Positions 20,001 to 26,891 of a stretch of 64,000 nt of DNA are shown one piece after another (positions within the stretch are counted from its first letter, which is position 1; each line of letters starts with the position of its first letter). A program made the translations under genes and the position numbers. Source of the DNA: a virus; the IMG/VR virus record IMGVR_UViG_3300005253_000045, positions 1 to 64,000 of that record. One strand, given 5' to 3'. The notes under the pieces are model-generated. The model had not been told where the DNA came from. It did no database searches and was given only the letters and a program-made list of their open reading frames with translations.

Positions 20001-20402
20001 CAACAGGCCACTATCATTACCTTGACGGCGGATATAGCCGTAGATGTGTATAGTGGGGACAAACATACAATTCAGTGTACGAGTGCCGGACAGGTGTTAC
20101 TTCTTGGAGGTATTAGTACGGGTATCGTCATTGGCGCAGACGTACATCTCTATCGCGCTGAAGCTGATTTGCTGGCCCTCGCCGCAGGAGATAATCTGAA
20201 TCTCGTTCAGGGATACATCCAGCTAGAGGATATGTCAACGCCGTCTAACCCTTCCTTTGATGACATGCACTTCTTCACACGTATAGCAGGAGGCCGCATC
20301 CAATTCATTGGGCAGGGGCCAACAGGTGAGGAGTGCGTAATTTGCGACGTGTCTAACACCGTCGCCCCAGCAAATGTTCTTACACTCAACTGGATTGAAT
20401 AG
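17079..20402 (+). CDS. Large tail fibre/tailspike
   Basis: This 1107-residue protein begins with a small Ig/carboxypeptidase-regulatory-like domain (about 1-85, with PIAGVVVEAVSL), followed by a right-handed beta-helix with repeated short strands (about 90-400). Two junctions of the form DDLANVTSDQHHALSH and LGTVTSGQHHTQAH, and GLGDDDHTQYALL near residue 930, are typical of long phage fibre shafts. It should bind or depolymerise host surface glycan. It overlaps the preceding stop by 1 bp. Confidence 0.78.
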   Translation: MATYRVAVVNEQKRPIAGVVVEAVSLNNWPDVTTTAETGRNGTVQFTGISGPHWFRPRTRRTSTAVGGRVYTGAVEVQVVNSGGEKVCVDFVVDCDGMGTHTTLAAAIAQAITDQANRVIFLCCSVTESDIEIGGLAGGQSITIISHQNRRAIITTNSDEDMFKQTSNGGGSPDGGLFLKDIGLTITTAGYAVFLCDTGTEITNISAERVDFNGGYFVRNDSAQDAMGNLDIRIVECIGGLTGFYQNEGSTPPNDLYALDNDMTLTHWWKELSAGAEGAETNAANSSNVVGGSYTVSEWMTIALSGNFNRWAFKDFILTSGCSGAHFRHSATDTNHRGVHYSDILFIATANDTDFGDFQGPAANPQDNLYIVGIHGVAQSGVTPSGTFLAVDTDQTNPYVADIWAPAWPTVYSGPTITPAVPPVIDHDDLANVTSDQHHALSHDILSTDHPDTLAASVVRGDLLLTNATPVLARLPIGAASTYLKSDATDAAWAAIQAADVGLPIIGTPTYDSVEGLNTVFHSAGWISPGGVISDAGGATINVTAGDGMLRSSDSPVAQLKFIEWPASNGLAITADSIRYIGVELNDPNDPQVVVRTTNNFNNNTDFILGTVVNDGGVLHVQNAPWEVGDHANFMIQRTRGTAPIARDKEVGGIIFSESGTRRVVVSAGQLWRGLTAFVIGALDTDPGGAADTFDEYSSQGKENTGIAQWPNTLYDNGSGGTGSLQTMGNNKWANLWWYIELDTELVMVYGTAQYNTRTEAENEDIPSTLPDRLQVHGILAARFIFQKSAATAAEILSAFDTPFTPSGVTLHADLGTVTSGQHHTQAHKDEHDPEDGADALDTANAAEISVVVAAGTGSSHSLARADHVHAIVHAITDNHIVTIDGGGAGAPASGEYAKWTASGLEGKSAAEVAGDIEGSIDHGSIGGLGDDDHTQYALLAGRTGGQIIYGGENASAFLVLRSTSHGTKGDIALQQATIITLTADIAVDVYSGDKHTIQCTSAGQVLLLGGISTGIVIGADVHLYRAEADLLALAAGDNLNLVQGYIQLEDMSTPSNPSFDDMHFFTRIAGGRIQFIGQGPTGEECVICDVSNTVAPANVLTLNWIE

Positions 20403-20455
20403 GGGTTGTTTCTAGCCCTCTGATTGTGTTACCATGAAGTTAACTAAGGAGTAAT

Positions 20456-21424
20456 ATGGCATTTCCAGCAGCACCAACAGAATCGGGCAGCGCTAAACTT
20501 CACTTTCTAACGACTGACGGAAATGTCGCAGCCGGATGGTTCGCCATCGACACAGGCGCTACTGGCACCGGCACAAATACTGTTGGTTTTGCCGCCGTCG
20601 CTACTCATGTCCATGATGACGCCGCGGGTGCCCCTGGTGGTCTAACGACGACCAGTGTTCCGCTGGTACTTGTTGGTGGCGTTCGTGATGATGCTCTTGG
20701 CGGCCTAACACCCGTAGAAGGTGATGCTGTTTATCTTCTGGTGGACGCCAATGGCGCTCTTTGGACGCATGACAACGCACTAGACGCTGCCCTGGCGGGC
20801 ACGGAGCTTCAGGTCGACATCGTGGCCGCATTGCCCGTAGGCGCAAACGCTATCGGCAAGCTCGCAGCCAACTCCGGTGTCGACATCGGTGACGTGGACG
20901 TGACCTCCATCACGGGCCTCACGATGCTTAACGCTGCGGCACAGGTGACAGGTGACGAGGCTCATGATGCGGCCGACGCAGGAAACCCAATCAAGCTGGG
21001 GGGACGCGCACAGACTTCAGAGGCGCAGCCTGACGAAGTAGCAGATGAAGACAGAGTAGATGCACTCTTCGACCGTAGCGGCTATCTCAGAGTGCGAGGA
21101 GACTTCGACCCCAGCTTCGCAGACATCAATGACAGTGCTTCTGGAAACAACACTATCATTGCAGCGCAGGCGGCAGGGAAGCGTATCGCTGTCTGGGCCA
21201 TTCTCATTGTTGCAGACGGGACTGTAGATGTGCGCTGGGAAGATGGCGCAGCCGGTACACCCTTCACCGGACAGGTTCCTCTTCAAGCGCGTGAAGGCTA
21301 CAGTATCAGTGCTGGTGGTATCGTGCCTCTGTTCGTTGGCACCGCCGCTACACTTCTCAATTTGGAACTCTCGGCTAACATCGTTGTTCATGGATTTGTT
21401 AGTTATACAGTAATTGACGATTAG
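20456..21424 (+). CDS. Tail fibre-associated protein
   Basis: The 322 residues are Ala/Gly/Asp rich with many beta-strands. A central segment with VTGDEAHDAADAGNPIKLGG and DRVDALFDRSGYLRV matches a motif common in virion fibre-like proteins. The C-terminal third resembles a small jelly-roll. Its ribosome site TAAGGAG lies a few bases before the ATG. Probably a distal fibre or head fibre subunit. Confidence 0.6.
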   Translation: MAFPAAPTESGSAKLHFLTTDGNVAAGWFAIDTGATGTGTNTVGFAAVATHVHDDAAGAPGGLTTTSVPLVLVGGVRDDALGGLTPVEGDAVYLLVDANGALWTHDNALDAALAGTELQVDIVAALPVGANAIGKLAANSGVDIGDVDVTSITGLTMLNAAAQVTGDEAHDAADAGNPIKLGGRAQTSEAQPDEVADEDRVDALFDRSGYLRVRGDFDPSFADINDSASGNNTIIAAQAAGKRIAVWAILIVADGTVDVRWEDGAAGTPFTGQVPLQAREGYSISAGGIVPLFVGTAATLLNLELSANIVVHGFVSYTVIDD

Positions 21425-21432
21425 GAGGAAGC

Positions 21433-21642
21433 ATGGCGCTGAAGGACTACAACAAGGCACAGGCCAAGAAGACCAAGAAGGAAACGGCCGCGCAAAGACC
21501 AGCCACACCCACTGGCGTAGCCTGTACCGAGCGACAGTGTGACGGGGAGATGTGCTGGCTGATGCCGCCTCAGAAGCACCCGCAGCTAACGGAATTGGCG
21601 CGGGCAGTATGTAGCGAATGCGGATGGAGGGGTTGGTGCTAA
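21433..21642 (+). CDS. Small zinc-ribbon-like protein
   Basis: The 69 residues are Lys-rich at the N-terminus, then have Cys positions CTERQCDGEMC and CSECGWRGWC that could bind zinc. AGGAGGAAGC precedes the start. Its 3' end overlaps the next gene. Role unknown. Confidence 0.55.
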   Translation: MALKDYNKAQAKKTKKETAAQRPATPTGVACTERQCDGEMCWLMPPQKHPQLTELARAVCSECGWRGWC

Positions 21643-22139
21643 GAGCCTACCTCGTCCTAGGGCCCGAATCCAGCGGGACTCGCATGATGACCGAGATACT
21701 CATAGCTGCCGGCTGTGTCGGCGACCCTGGGCACGACCAACACTTCGACCAGGAGTTTCCGACCGAGGAGACTATTGTCTGGCGGCGTAGTGTTCCTCAT
21801 GGGGGAGAATGGCCCCCCCTTGACCTGATGATTCATCGCCTCAAGCAATCGGGATACGCGGTCTTTGCTGTTGTGACAATGAGGGACTGGACGGCGATGG
21901 CTCGCTCCCAGGTGGAACACTGGAACCATAGTTTCGATAGCGCCATCAACAACATACGCACAGCCTACCCTTACATTTTCTCCTCGATGCTCAAGTTCCA
22001 GGTGCCCTATATCATGACCAGCTACGAAAGCCTGAAGGAGTACGGTCCGCAGAAAGACCTGTTCTCCGCTATCGGCTTGGAGGCCCCTGCCTTTGAAGTA
22101 CGAGATGAAAACCGAAAGCGACTGGAGGTAATGTCTTGA
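21636..22139 (+). CDS. Sulfotransferase-like P-loop protein
   Basis: Starting at GTG 21636 (GGAGGGG five bases upstream) gives 167 residues; an ATG at 21618 would add six. LVLGPESSGTRMM near the N-terminus is a P-loop of the type that binds PAPS in sulfotransferases, and SYESLKEYG plus a C-terminal basic segment fit the compact phage/cyanobacterial members. It would sulfate a glycan or protein substrate, perhaps a virion or host-surface sugar. It overlaps the previous gene and is followed by a GT-like gene. Confidence 0.6.
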   Translation: MLRAYLVLGPESSGTRMMTEILIAAGCVGDPGHDQHFDQEFPTEETIVWRRSVPHGGEWPPLDLMIHRLKQSGYAVFAVVTMRDWTAMARSQVEHWNHSFDSAINNIRTAYPYIFSSMLKFQVPYIMTSYESLKEYGPQKDLFSAIGLEAPAFEVRDENRKRLEVMS

Positions 22140-22603
22140 AGATTCTAAAGGTGCGCATTCACCGGGGCAAAGAGGGCGAGGACATGATGGTGTACCCTAG
22201 CCGGTATCGGGCACAGGAGGTAGACCGCAACGGACTAGGACCGTTGAACGTCAACAAATCCAATGCCTACTCGGGGCATATTGCACGGGGCGGCGACGAG
22301 GCTTGGTGCTTAATCATCCTCGAAGATGAATTGGCCGACGAGTACGCTTTCGATAAGGACATGAAGATTATCACGCCACACGTCGCGGACGCTCTTATGG
22401 AAGAATGGCGTGTGGCGAAGGGCGAATCCGAGGAGGTAGTGCAAAGTCCTGAGCGAATGACGGCCATTGCCGCAAAGCAGGCGGCTGGTCTCTCGTTGTC
22501 GGCTGAGGACTTGCAGGCACTTGACCCAGCGCACCCGATACCCGGCGTGAACAAGAGACTGGCACGGAAAATGGTGGATTTTCTGCCAGCGTTGGGGAAG
22601 TAG
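22136..22603 (+). CDS. Protein of unknown function
   Basis: The 155 residues start at an ATGTCTTGAAG junction, overlapping the sulfotransferase-like stop by 4 bp. A basic, beta-rich N-terminal half precedes a helical C-terminal half with PIPGVNKRLARKMVDFLPAL, which looks like a helix-hairpin or winged segment. No family was recognised. Translational coupling ties it to the neighbouring modifying enzymes. Confidence 0.55.
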   Translation: MKILKVRIHRGKEGEDMMVYPSRYRAQEVDRNGLGPLNVNKSNAYSGHIARGGDEAWCLIILEDELADEYAFDKDMKIITPHVADALMEEWRVAKGESEEVVQSPERMTAIAAKQAAGLSLSAEDLQALDPAHPIPGVNKRLARKMVDFLPALGK

Positions 22604-22604
22604 G

Positions 22605-23186
22605 ATGCCAAATCGAGTATGTATCTCGATTCCCACTAAGGGAAGTGTGCGGGCGGAGATGATGGAGTGGACACTTCGCGCCTTCGTTGAGTTAGCACCA
22701 GAGGTCGAGGTGCAGATTGTGAATGAGGGCTTGCCGCTAGAGCATGTGCGAAATGTTCAAGCGCAACGCTTTCTTGCCACCAAATGCAGCCATCTCTTCC
22801 TACTCGATGCGGACTGTGTACCGGTGCAAGGGACTATTCAGCGCCTACTATCACATGACCTGCCTATCGTGAGTGCCCCTCACCCGACGCTGAAGGGGCC
22901 TGACCGCGTATTGATGGCACTGACAGCGAGCAATGGCGCTTACACGGAACACCGGCCTCAACAGGGCCTACAGATGGTGGATGCCGTCGGCAGTTCGGGA
23001 CTTCTCATTGAACGAAGCGTATTTGAGAAGCTGCCTCGTCCATGGTTCCGTTGTCAATACGACGAGGATGGATTGTTATACCGAACCGAGGACTTCTACT
23101 TCTGCGAACGAGCAAAGGAGCATGGCTACGACATCTGGGCGGATTACGAGCTCGTGCAGGCGCACATCAAAGCAATGGCTGTCTAA
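22605..23186 (+). CDS. GT2-like glycosyltransferase
   Basis: The 193 residues have the GT-A layout: CISIPTKGSVR near the N-terminus, the nucleotide-sugar metal motif LLDADCVP near residue 68, VGSSGLLIERSVFEKL (about 127-142) and the acceptor-side EDFYFCERAKEHGYDIW. GT2 enzymes transfer a sugar from a nucleotide donor. Length is that of a minimal GT2 domain. Its stop TAA overlaps the next ATG. It may decorate a virion protein or the host surface. Confidence 0.78.
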   Translation: MPNRVCISIPTKGSVRAEMMEWTLRAFVELAPEVEVQIVNEGLPLEHVRNVQAQRFLATKCSHLFLLDADCVPVQGTIQRLLSHDLPIVSAPHPTLKGPDRVLMALTASNGAYTEHRPQQGLQMVDAVGSSGLLIERSVFEKLPRPWFRCQYDEDGLLYRTEDFYFCERAKEHGYDIWADYELVQAHIKAMAV

Positions 23187-23848
23187 TGGCGAACGTCATC
23201 TCGGGAGACCACGTAGCAGACAAGCACTACCTACACTCAGGATTCTCCGCATCAATCACGAGTAGCTACGCATCTCCTGACTCGCTGACACTAGGTATAA
23301 CTTGGGACGGCACGAATGTCCTCTCAGCAGATAACGTAGCTAAGCACTACCTCCACTCAGGATTCTCGGCATCAATTACGAGCAGCTACGCATCAGTGGC
23401 AAGCCCGACAGGTATTTCCTGGGACAGCGTGAATGTAGTCTCAGCAACGTCTCTAAAACACTATCTCCATTCCGGCTTCTCGGCGACAATCACCAGTAGC
23501 TATTCATCTCCTAGCAGCAACTCTCTTGGTATCACTTGGGATGACACGAACGTCATCTCAGCAGATGCCGCGGCAGACAAGCACTATCTCCATTCAGGAT
23601 TTTCAGCAAGCATCACGAGCAGTTACGCCGCCCCTGCTGCCGACTCGTGGGGTATTAGCTGGGATGGAACGAACGTTGTCTCGGTGGATATTGTTGCAGA
23701 CAAGCACTACCTCCACTCAGGATTCTCGGCATCAATCACGAGTAGCTACACTGCTCAGGGCAATCCGACGGGTATTACATGGGACGGGCGTTATGCGGCG
23801 GTGGCCGCCCTCGCAGCACAGCGCCTAAAGGTTGGGCATGGGCGGTAA
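23186..23848 (+). CDS. Five-repeat virion/receptor-type protein
   Basis: Starting at the ATG overlapping the previous TAA gives 220 residues almost entirely of about 40-residue repeats with consensus KHYLHSGFSASITSSY then GITWDGTNV and SAD. Repeats begin near nucleotides 23222, 23342, 23459, 23579 and 23702, so units are about 117-123 bp. Near-identity at the DNA level would allow unequal recombination and change of repeat number. A beta-repeat adhesin or fibre tip is likely. An in-frame upstream ATG at 23042 lies inside the glycosyltransferase gene and is unlikely to be used. Confidence 0.7.
   Translation: MANVISGDHVADKHYLHSGFSASITSSYASPDSLTLGITWDGTNVLSADNVAKHYLHSGFSASITSSYASVASPTGISWDSVNVVSATSLKHYLHSGFSATITSSYSSPSSNSLGITWDDTNVISADAAADKHYLHSGFSASITSSYAAPAADSWGISWDGTNVVSVDIVADKHYLHSGFSASITSSYTAQGNPTGITWDGRYAAVAALAAQRLKVGHGR
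23222..23760 (+). repeat. Five tandem coding repeats of about 120 bp
   Basis: The motif AAGCACTACCTCCACTCAGG and close variants recur at about 120-bp spacing inside the gene 23186-23848. The third unit has diverged most. This is coding repetition and not a CRISPR array, as there are no unique spacers of constant length. Confidence 0.8.
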
Positions 23849-23860
23849 GAGGGCACAGTC

Positions 23861-23869
23861 TGCTATAAT
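23861..23869 (+). promoter_or_regulatory. Extended -10 promoter with leaderless-like start
   Basis: TGC plus TATAAT (23864-23869) is an extended -10 element. The next gene's ATG begins 6 bases after it, so the transcript would start at or next to the start codon. No good -35 and no Shine-Dalgarno sequence are visible. Confidence 0.6.
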
Positions 23870-23875
23870 GTAACC

Positions 23876-24097
23876 ATGGGCAAACCAAGCTACTTCCGCA
23901 AGATACTTATCTCTATCGACCAACTCTTCAATACAATCCTGGGGGGTTGGCCGGATGAGACGATTTCCTCGCGCCTAGGAAAGAAGGCACGCGAGGGGAA
24001 CCCCTGGGCGAAGTATGCGTGCTGGCTCATCGGTAAGGTCTTCTTCCACAACACCCGCCACTGCTCTGAGGCGATAGAGGAGGATGAAGGTGACTAG
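23876..24097 (+). CDS. Small phage protein upstream of holin-like gene
   Basis: The 73 residues contain GGWPDETISSR and WLIGKVFFHNTRHCSEA, a pattern shared by a widespread phage protein found beside lysis genes. It has an amphipathic N-terminal helix (FRKILISIDQLFNTIL). It starts just after the extended -10 box and overlaps the next ATG. Function is not established. Confidence 0.65.
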   Translation: MGKPSYFRKILISIDQLFNTILGGWPDETISSRLGKKAREGNPWAKYACWLIGKVFFHNTRHCSEAIEEDEGD

Positions 24098-24359
24098 TAC
24101 AGAAGCGCGTTTAGATACCATTGACGACGCCCTCGACCAGGTATTCGACAAGGTTGAACACCTAGCTGACTGGACCCACACGCACGATGAGGAGCACGTC
24201 AACGAGGACAAGCGAATGAACCTTCTCCTCACTCAGCTAACAGAGCATGACACCAACCACCACGGGCGGGCTTCAACTATCAAGCAGAGCGGATGGGTTG
24301 CAGGCGCCCTGACTATAGTCTACGTGGTCGCCGAACTTCTCCGGCAGTTCCTAATCTAG
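24084..24359 (+). CDS. Holin-like membrane protein
   Basis: The 91 residues form a charged, His-rich coiled coil (about 1-65) followed by one hydrophobic segment near residues 70-88 (VAGALTIVYVVAELLRQF). This is the layout of XhlA/hemolysin-like class holin accessory proteins. It overlaps the previous gene and ends the rightward block, meeting the opposite-strand gene with a 4-bp overlap. The endolysin-like gene is nearby on the other strand. Confidence 0.55.
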   Translation: MKVTSTEARLDTIDDALDQVFDKVEHLADWTHTHDEEHVNEDKRMNLLLTQLTEHDTNHHGRASTIKQSGWVAGALTIVYVVAELLRQFLI

Positions 24360-24667
24360 TCGACCGTTTCCCCCACCGGAGGCCCCTCTTCCTCAGTTTC
24401 GCCCTCCTCCTCCGAGTTCGTAGGAAGCAGGTGCACCAACTCTTGCTCGAGGGTCTCAGCCCGCTCTTTCCAGTAGTCCCGCTCTAGGGTTAAGGCTCCT
24501 ATACGGGCCATGAGGTCCTGGTTGGTAATCCGGGGCACCGCCCCTCCCATTTTTGTTAGCACTGCCTTTGCCCTCGCCGCGACGTTCGTGGCCTTGGATA
24601 GGGTTCGTGCAGCCATCCGCTCTGTAGCGCGCTTAGACCTGTCGCTATTCGGTTTCTTCTGGCTCAT
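24356..24667 (-). CDS. Small coiled-coil protein of unknown function
   Basis: Using the ATG at 24667 with GGAGG upstream gives 103 residues: a basic N-terminal region rich in Lys/Arg/Ala, then a helix (LMARIGALTLERDYWKER) and an acidic Glu-rich tail. It overlaps the upstream gene by 23 bp and its 3' end overlaps the convergent holin-like gene by 4 bp. No family recognised. Confidence 0.55.
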   Translation of the reverse strand: MSQKKPNSDRSKRATERMAARTLSKATNVAARAKAVLTKMGGAVPRITNQDLMARIGALTLERDYWKERAETLEQELVHLLPTNSEEEGETEEEGPPVGETVD

Positions 24668-25136
24668 TCGATACCTCCATCTTTCTGTTGTCTTCTCCGA
24701 TGTCCTCATTCTCGTAGACCATGAGGGTGAATGCCTGCCACGCGACGTGAGCCATGTGGGGCAGGCCGGAATCTGGGTCAATGGACTCCCCCGCCCTATA
24801 TGCCTCCACATGCCGCATGAGGGCCGCCAGAATGCGTCTGTAGGTCATTCCCCTCAGGTAATTCACATCGCCGTACTTTGCGGCGCCATGGGTGTAGACC
24901 TTAGCGAGCTGCTCCAGGGCGTACGGTGGGATAAGGTCAAAGCGCAACTTTTCGGAGTCGAACTTAAAACCACTCTTCGCTTCTTCTCTGTGCGCTCCGG
25001 GACAGTCATCTCCAACGTAGTGGGTCTCTCCCTGGTTAGGGGGATGGCAGACGTCACAGCCGCCTCTTCGCGCTGGAACGCCACAGCAGCCTACTGTGTC
25101 GTCATCGCAGTCTGTACAGTGTCGATTGGCGCCCAT
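24645..25136 (-). CDS. dATP/dGTP diphosphohydrolase-like protein (DUF5664)
   Basis: This 163-residue protein has the DUF5664 signature: KLRFDLIPPYALEQLAKVYTHGAAKYG, then RRILAALMRHVEAYRAGE and DPDSGLPHMAHVAW. Family members are MazG-related and hydrolyse purine deoxynucleotide triphosphates; MazZ in 2-aminoadenine phages is a related example. An N-terminal extension of about 50 residues is Cys/His rich and may bind zinc. No purZ-like gene was found here, so a Z-genome pathway is not supported. Confidence 0.75.
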   Translation of the reverse strand: MGANRHCTDCDDDTVGCCGVPARRGGCDVCHPPNQGETHYVGDDCPGAHREEAKSGFKFDSEKLRFDLIPPYALEQLAKVYTHGAAKYGDVNYLRGMTYRRILAALMRHVEAYRAGESIDPDSGLPHMAHVAWQAFTLMVYENEDIGEDNRKMEVSNEPEETE

Positions 25137-26078
25137 CTACTCCCCTCCCCCGATACGAAGCTCGGCTTCGAGTTGGTCTAACAAGTCTGCCATCCTACCT
25201 ATATGCTCCGGGGAGAACCTATCTATTATCGAGCCGGAGGTGTTGTGCTGCTGAATATGGATGGCCAGCGCGTTCTGGGCAGCGGTGGCTGCCTCTCTCA
25301 ACTTCGAGATTCGGGCAGTAGTCGATACGGCGCCGGCCGCATGGTAGCCGCGGTGGAGGAGCTGGTGCAGTGTCACCGGCCCATCGCTGCCATAGATGGG
25401 GACGTTCATCGTCAGGAGCTCCCCCATGATACTCTGGACGGACTGGGTCGGCTCTCCGAATGTCTGGCCATAGACGAGCTCAGGGTTCACGATGGTATTA
25501 CGGTCGACGAACTGCCCACAGATGTGAGTGCCACCAGACCACTGCTCCATGAACACCTGGTCATCCTGCCACCCGCCGTAGCGTAACGTCGGGTAGTCGA
25601 AGTCTGGGTGCTTGTCCCATATAGCGTTCCATAGAGGAGTACCACGGTCAGATACGGCCGAGGAGTTACCGGGTATGACGTAATTCCTCCAGGCGTTGTA
25701 GCTTGTGTATAGGACAGCCCTCTTGCCCAGCTCCTCTACCCAGTCGATGGCCTGAAGGATGTTGGGGATGGCAATACCGCGTAGTTCGACATCGACGGCT
25801 ACGAAATCAAGTGCGTCCCATAAGTCGTTAGGCACCCCGGCGCGTCCGGAGTCAATATGGTAGGCCCCCCCATAAACGTCATTCAGGCTGATATAGCCGG
25901 CTATGGAGAGCCCAGCCTCCTGTGCTGTGCGAAGGCTAAGGACTCGAGGCCCCGGCTGCTCTGTCGCCGTCCATAGGCACTGTACGTAGACAGGCCAGCG
26001 CGCACTCTTGAGGCACTGCGCCTCCTCAAGTGTCAGTTGGTCAAAGCTAGCATCGACCGCTCGTGTGGGTAGTGGCAT
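25137..26078 (-). CDS. Probable endolysin, GH25/DUF1906-like
   Basis: The 313 residues contain VDASFDQLT at the N-terminus, GYISLNDVYGG, DFVAVDVE (catalytic-type acidic strand), ATQ-like LYTSYNAWRNYV and EQWSGGTHICGQFVDRN, a layout resembling GH25-like muramidases and DUF1906 proteins. About residues 205-313 are helical, possibly a wall-binding or coiled region. It should cut peptidoglycan and work with the holin-like gene at 24084. Start ATG couples to the previous TAA as TAATG. Confidence 0.7.
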   Translation of the reverse strand: MPLPTRAVDASFDQLTLEEAQCLKSARWPVYVQCLWTATEQPGPRVLSLRTAQEAGLSIAGYISLNDVYGGAYHIDSGRAGVPNDLWDALDFVAVDVELRGIAIPNILQAIDWVEELGKRAVLYTSYNAWRNYVIPGNSSAVSDRGTPLWNAIWDKHPDFDYPTLRYGGWQDDQVFMEQWSGGTHICGQFVDRNTIVNPELVYGQTFGEPTQSVQSIMGELLTMNVPIYGSDGPVTLHQLLHRGYHAAGAVSTTARISKLREAATAAQNALAIHIQQHNTSGSIIDRFSPEHIGRMADLLDQLEAELRIGGGE

Positions 26079-26338
26079 TACTGGGTTACCTCCTCAGGGT
26101 ATACATCTCCATTGTCTAAGATTTTGCGGTCTTCGTAGGGCGCCGTCACACGCCGGTTGAACTCTGTCAGAGCCCCCATCAGGGCACCATTGATGTCGTT
26201 GATGGTCTGGTAGCAGAGGCCTTGCATAGCTAGGTAGGCCAATACTACCCGAGTGAGCGAATAGTTCAATTCTCCGGGTCGTATGGGGGGCAGTCTCCCA
26301 TCTAACCGCTCTCGTGTTTGTAGGTCAATGTATGGCAT
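26078..26338 (-). CDS. DUF6899-like conserved phage protein
   Basis: The 86 residues contain GELNYSLTRVVLAYL and FNRRVTAPYEDRKILDNGDVY, the hallmark of a widespread small phage family (DUF6899). It is coupled to both neighbours. Function is unknown. Confidence 0.7.
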   Translation of the reverse strand: MPYIDLQTRERLDGRLPPIRPGELNYSLTRVVLAYLAMQGLCYQTINDINGALMGALTEFNRRVTAPYEDRKILDNGDVYPEEVTQ

Positions 26339-26793
26339 TACACCGTCTCCTGCCTCGGCACCATCATGTAGGTGTCGATGAACTCTAGTGCCCCCTCGAG
26401 TGAGTCGGCAATGTAGGTCGAGATGCTGGCGACAAAGGCGTTCTTCCGCCCCTGCTTCCCCGCATCGATGCTAATGATGGGGATACCCAGCGCCCAGGCA
26501 AGACCCACCTCAATACACGACCCGTAGGAGGCCACGTCCGCGGTGAGCCATAGGAGCATGTCACTTATTTCAATACCATGCTTGTCCTTGAGGCAGATGG
26601 TATTGAGGGTCAGCTCGCTTTGGTCGTCTTGGATGTTCCGGCGCCGCTTCAGGGAGTCGTACTCGCCGGCGAGAGGGTCAATGGCGGCCCAGCCATACTC
26701 TGCGAGGGCGGCCGTTGCCTCCTCCCGCTCCTCCCGCATCTCCTTAGTAGAGCGCCCAGTCACCGAGCCACATAGATAGATTCGTAGGCTCAC
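26338..26793 (-). CDS. Nucleoside 2-deoxyribosyltransferase-like protein
   Basis: The 151-residue protein opens with IYLCGSVTGRS and has a later EVGLAWALGIPIISI segment. These match the nucleotide-binding core of nucleoside 2-deoxyribosyltransferase/DUF4406 proteins, which exchange bases on deoxyribose or hydrolyse nucleotides. GTG at 26793 is used as start and overlaps the stop of the 33-codon gene upstream as GTGA. A role in the nucleotide pool fits the neighbouring DUF5664 gene. Confidence 0.7.
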   Translation of the reverse strand: MSLRIYLCGSVTGRSTKEMREEREEATAALAEYGWAAIDPLAGEYDSLKRRRNIQDDQSELTLNTICLKDKHGIEISDMLLWLTADVASYGSCIEVGLAWALGIPIISIDAGKQGRKNAFVASISTYIADSLEGALEFIDTYMMVPRQETV

Positions 26794-26891
26794 AGAGTTC
26801 TCCTTAGGAGCTGGAAGACGAAGATAGCGGCCGTGGCCCCGAAGGAACCAACAGCGCCCAGGAAGATAGACTCCTTGATGAGGTCAATCAT
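26790..26891 (-). CDS. 33-residue membrane microprotein
   Basis: An ATG at 26891 with AAAGGAGG upstream opens 33 residues with a single hydrophobic helix (ESIFLGAVGSFGATAAIFVF) and a basic C-terminus. The start overlaps the preceding TGA and the stop overlaps the next GTG as GTGA. The double coupling argues that it is translated. Confidence 0.65.
   Translation of the reverse strand: MIDLIKESIFLGAVGSFGATAAIFVFQLLRRTL

Noticed and set aside
23222-23760. CRISPR-like direct repeats
   Set aside because: Units are in-frame coding repeats of about 120 bp without unique spacers.
24645-25136. 2-aminoadenine (Z-genome) pathway
   Set aside because: A DUF5664 and a MazG-like gene are present but no purZ-like gene was found, so the pathway is not supported.
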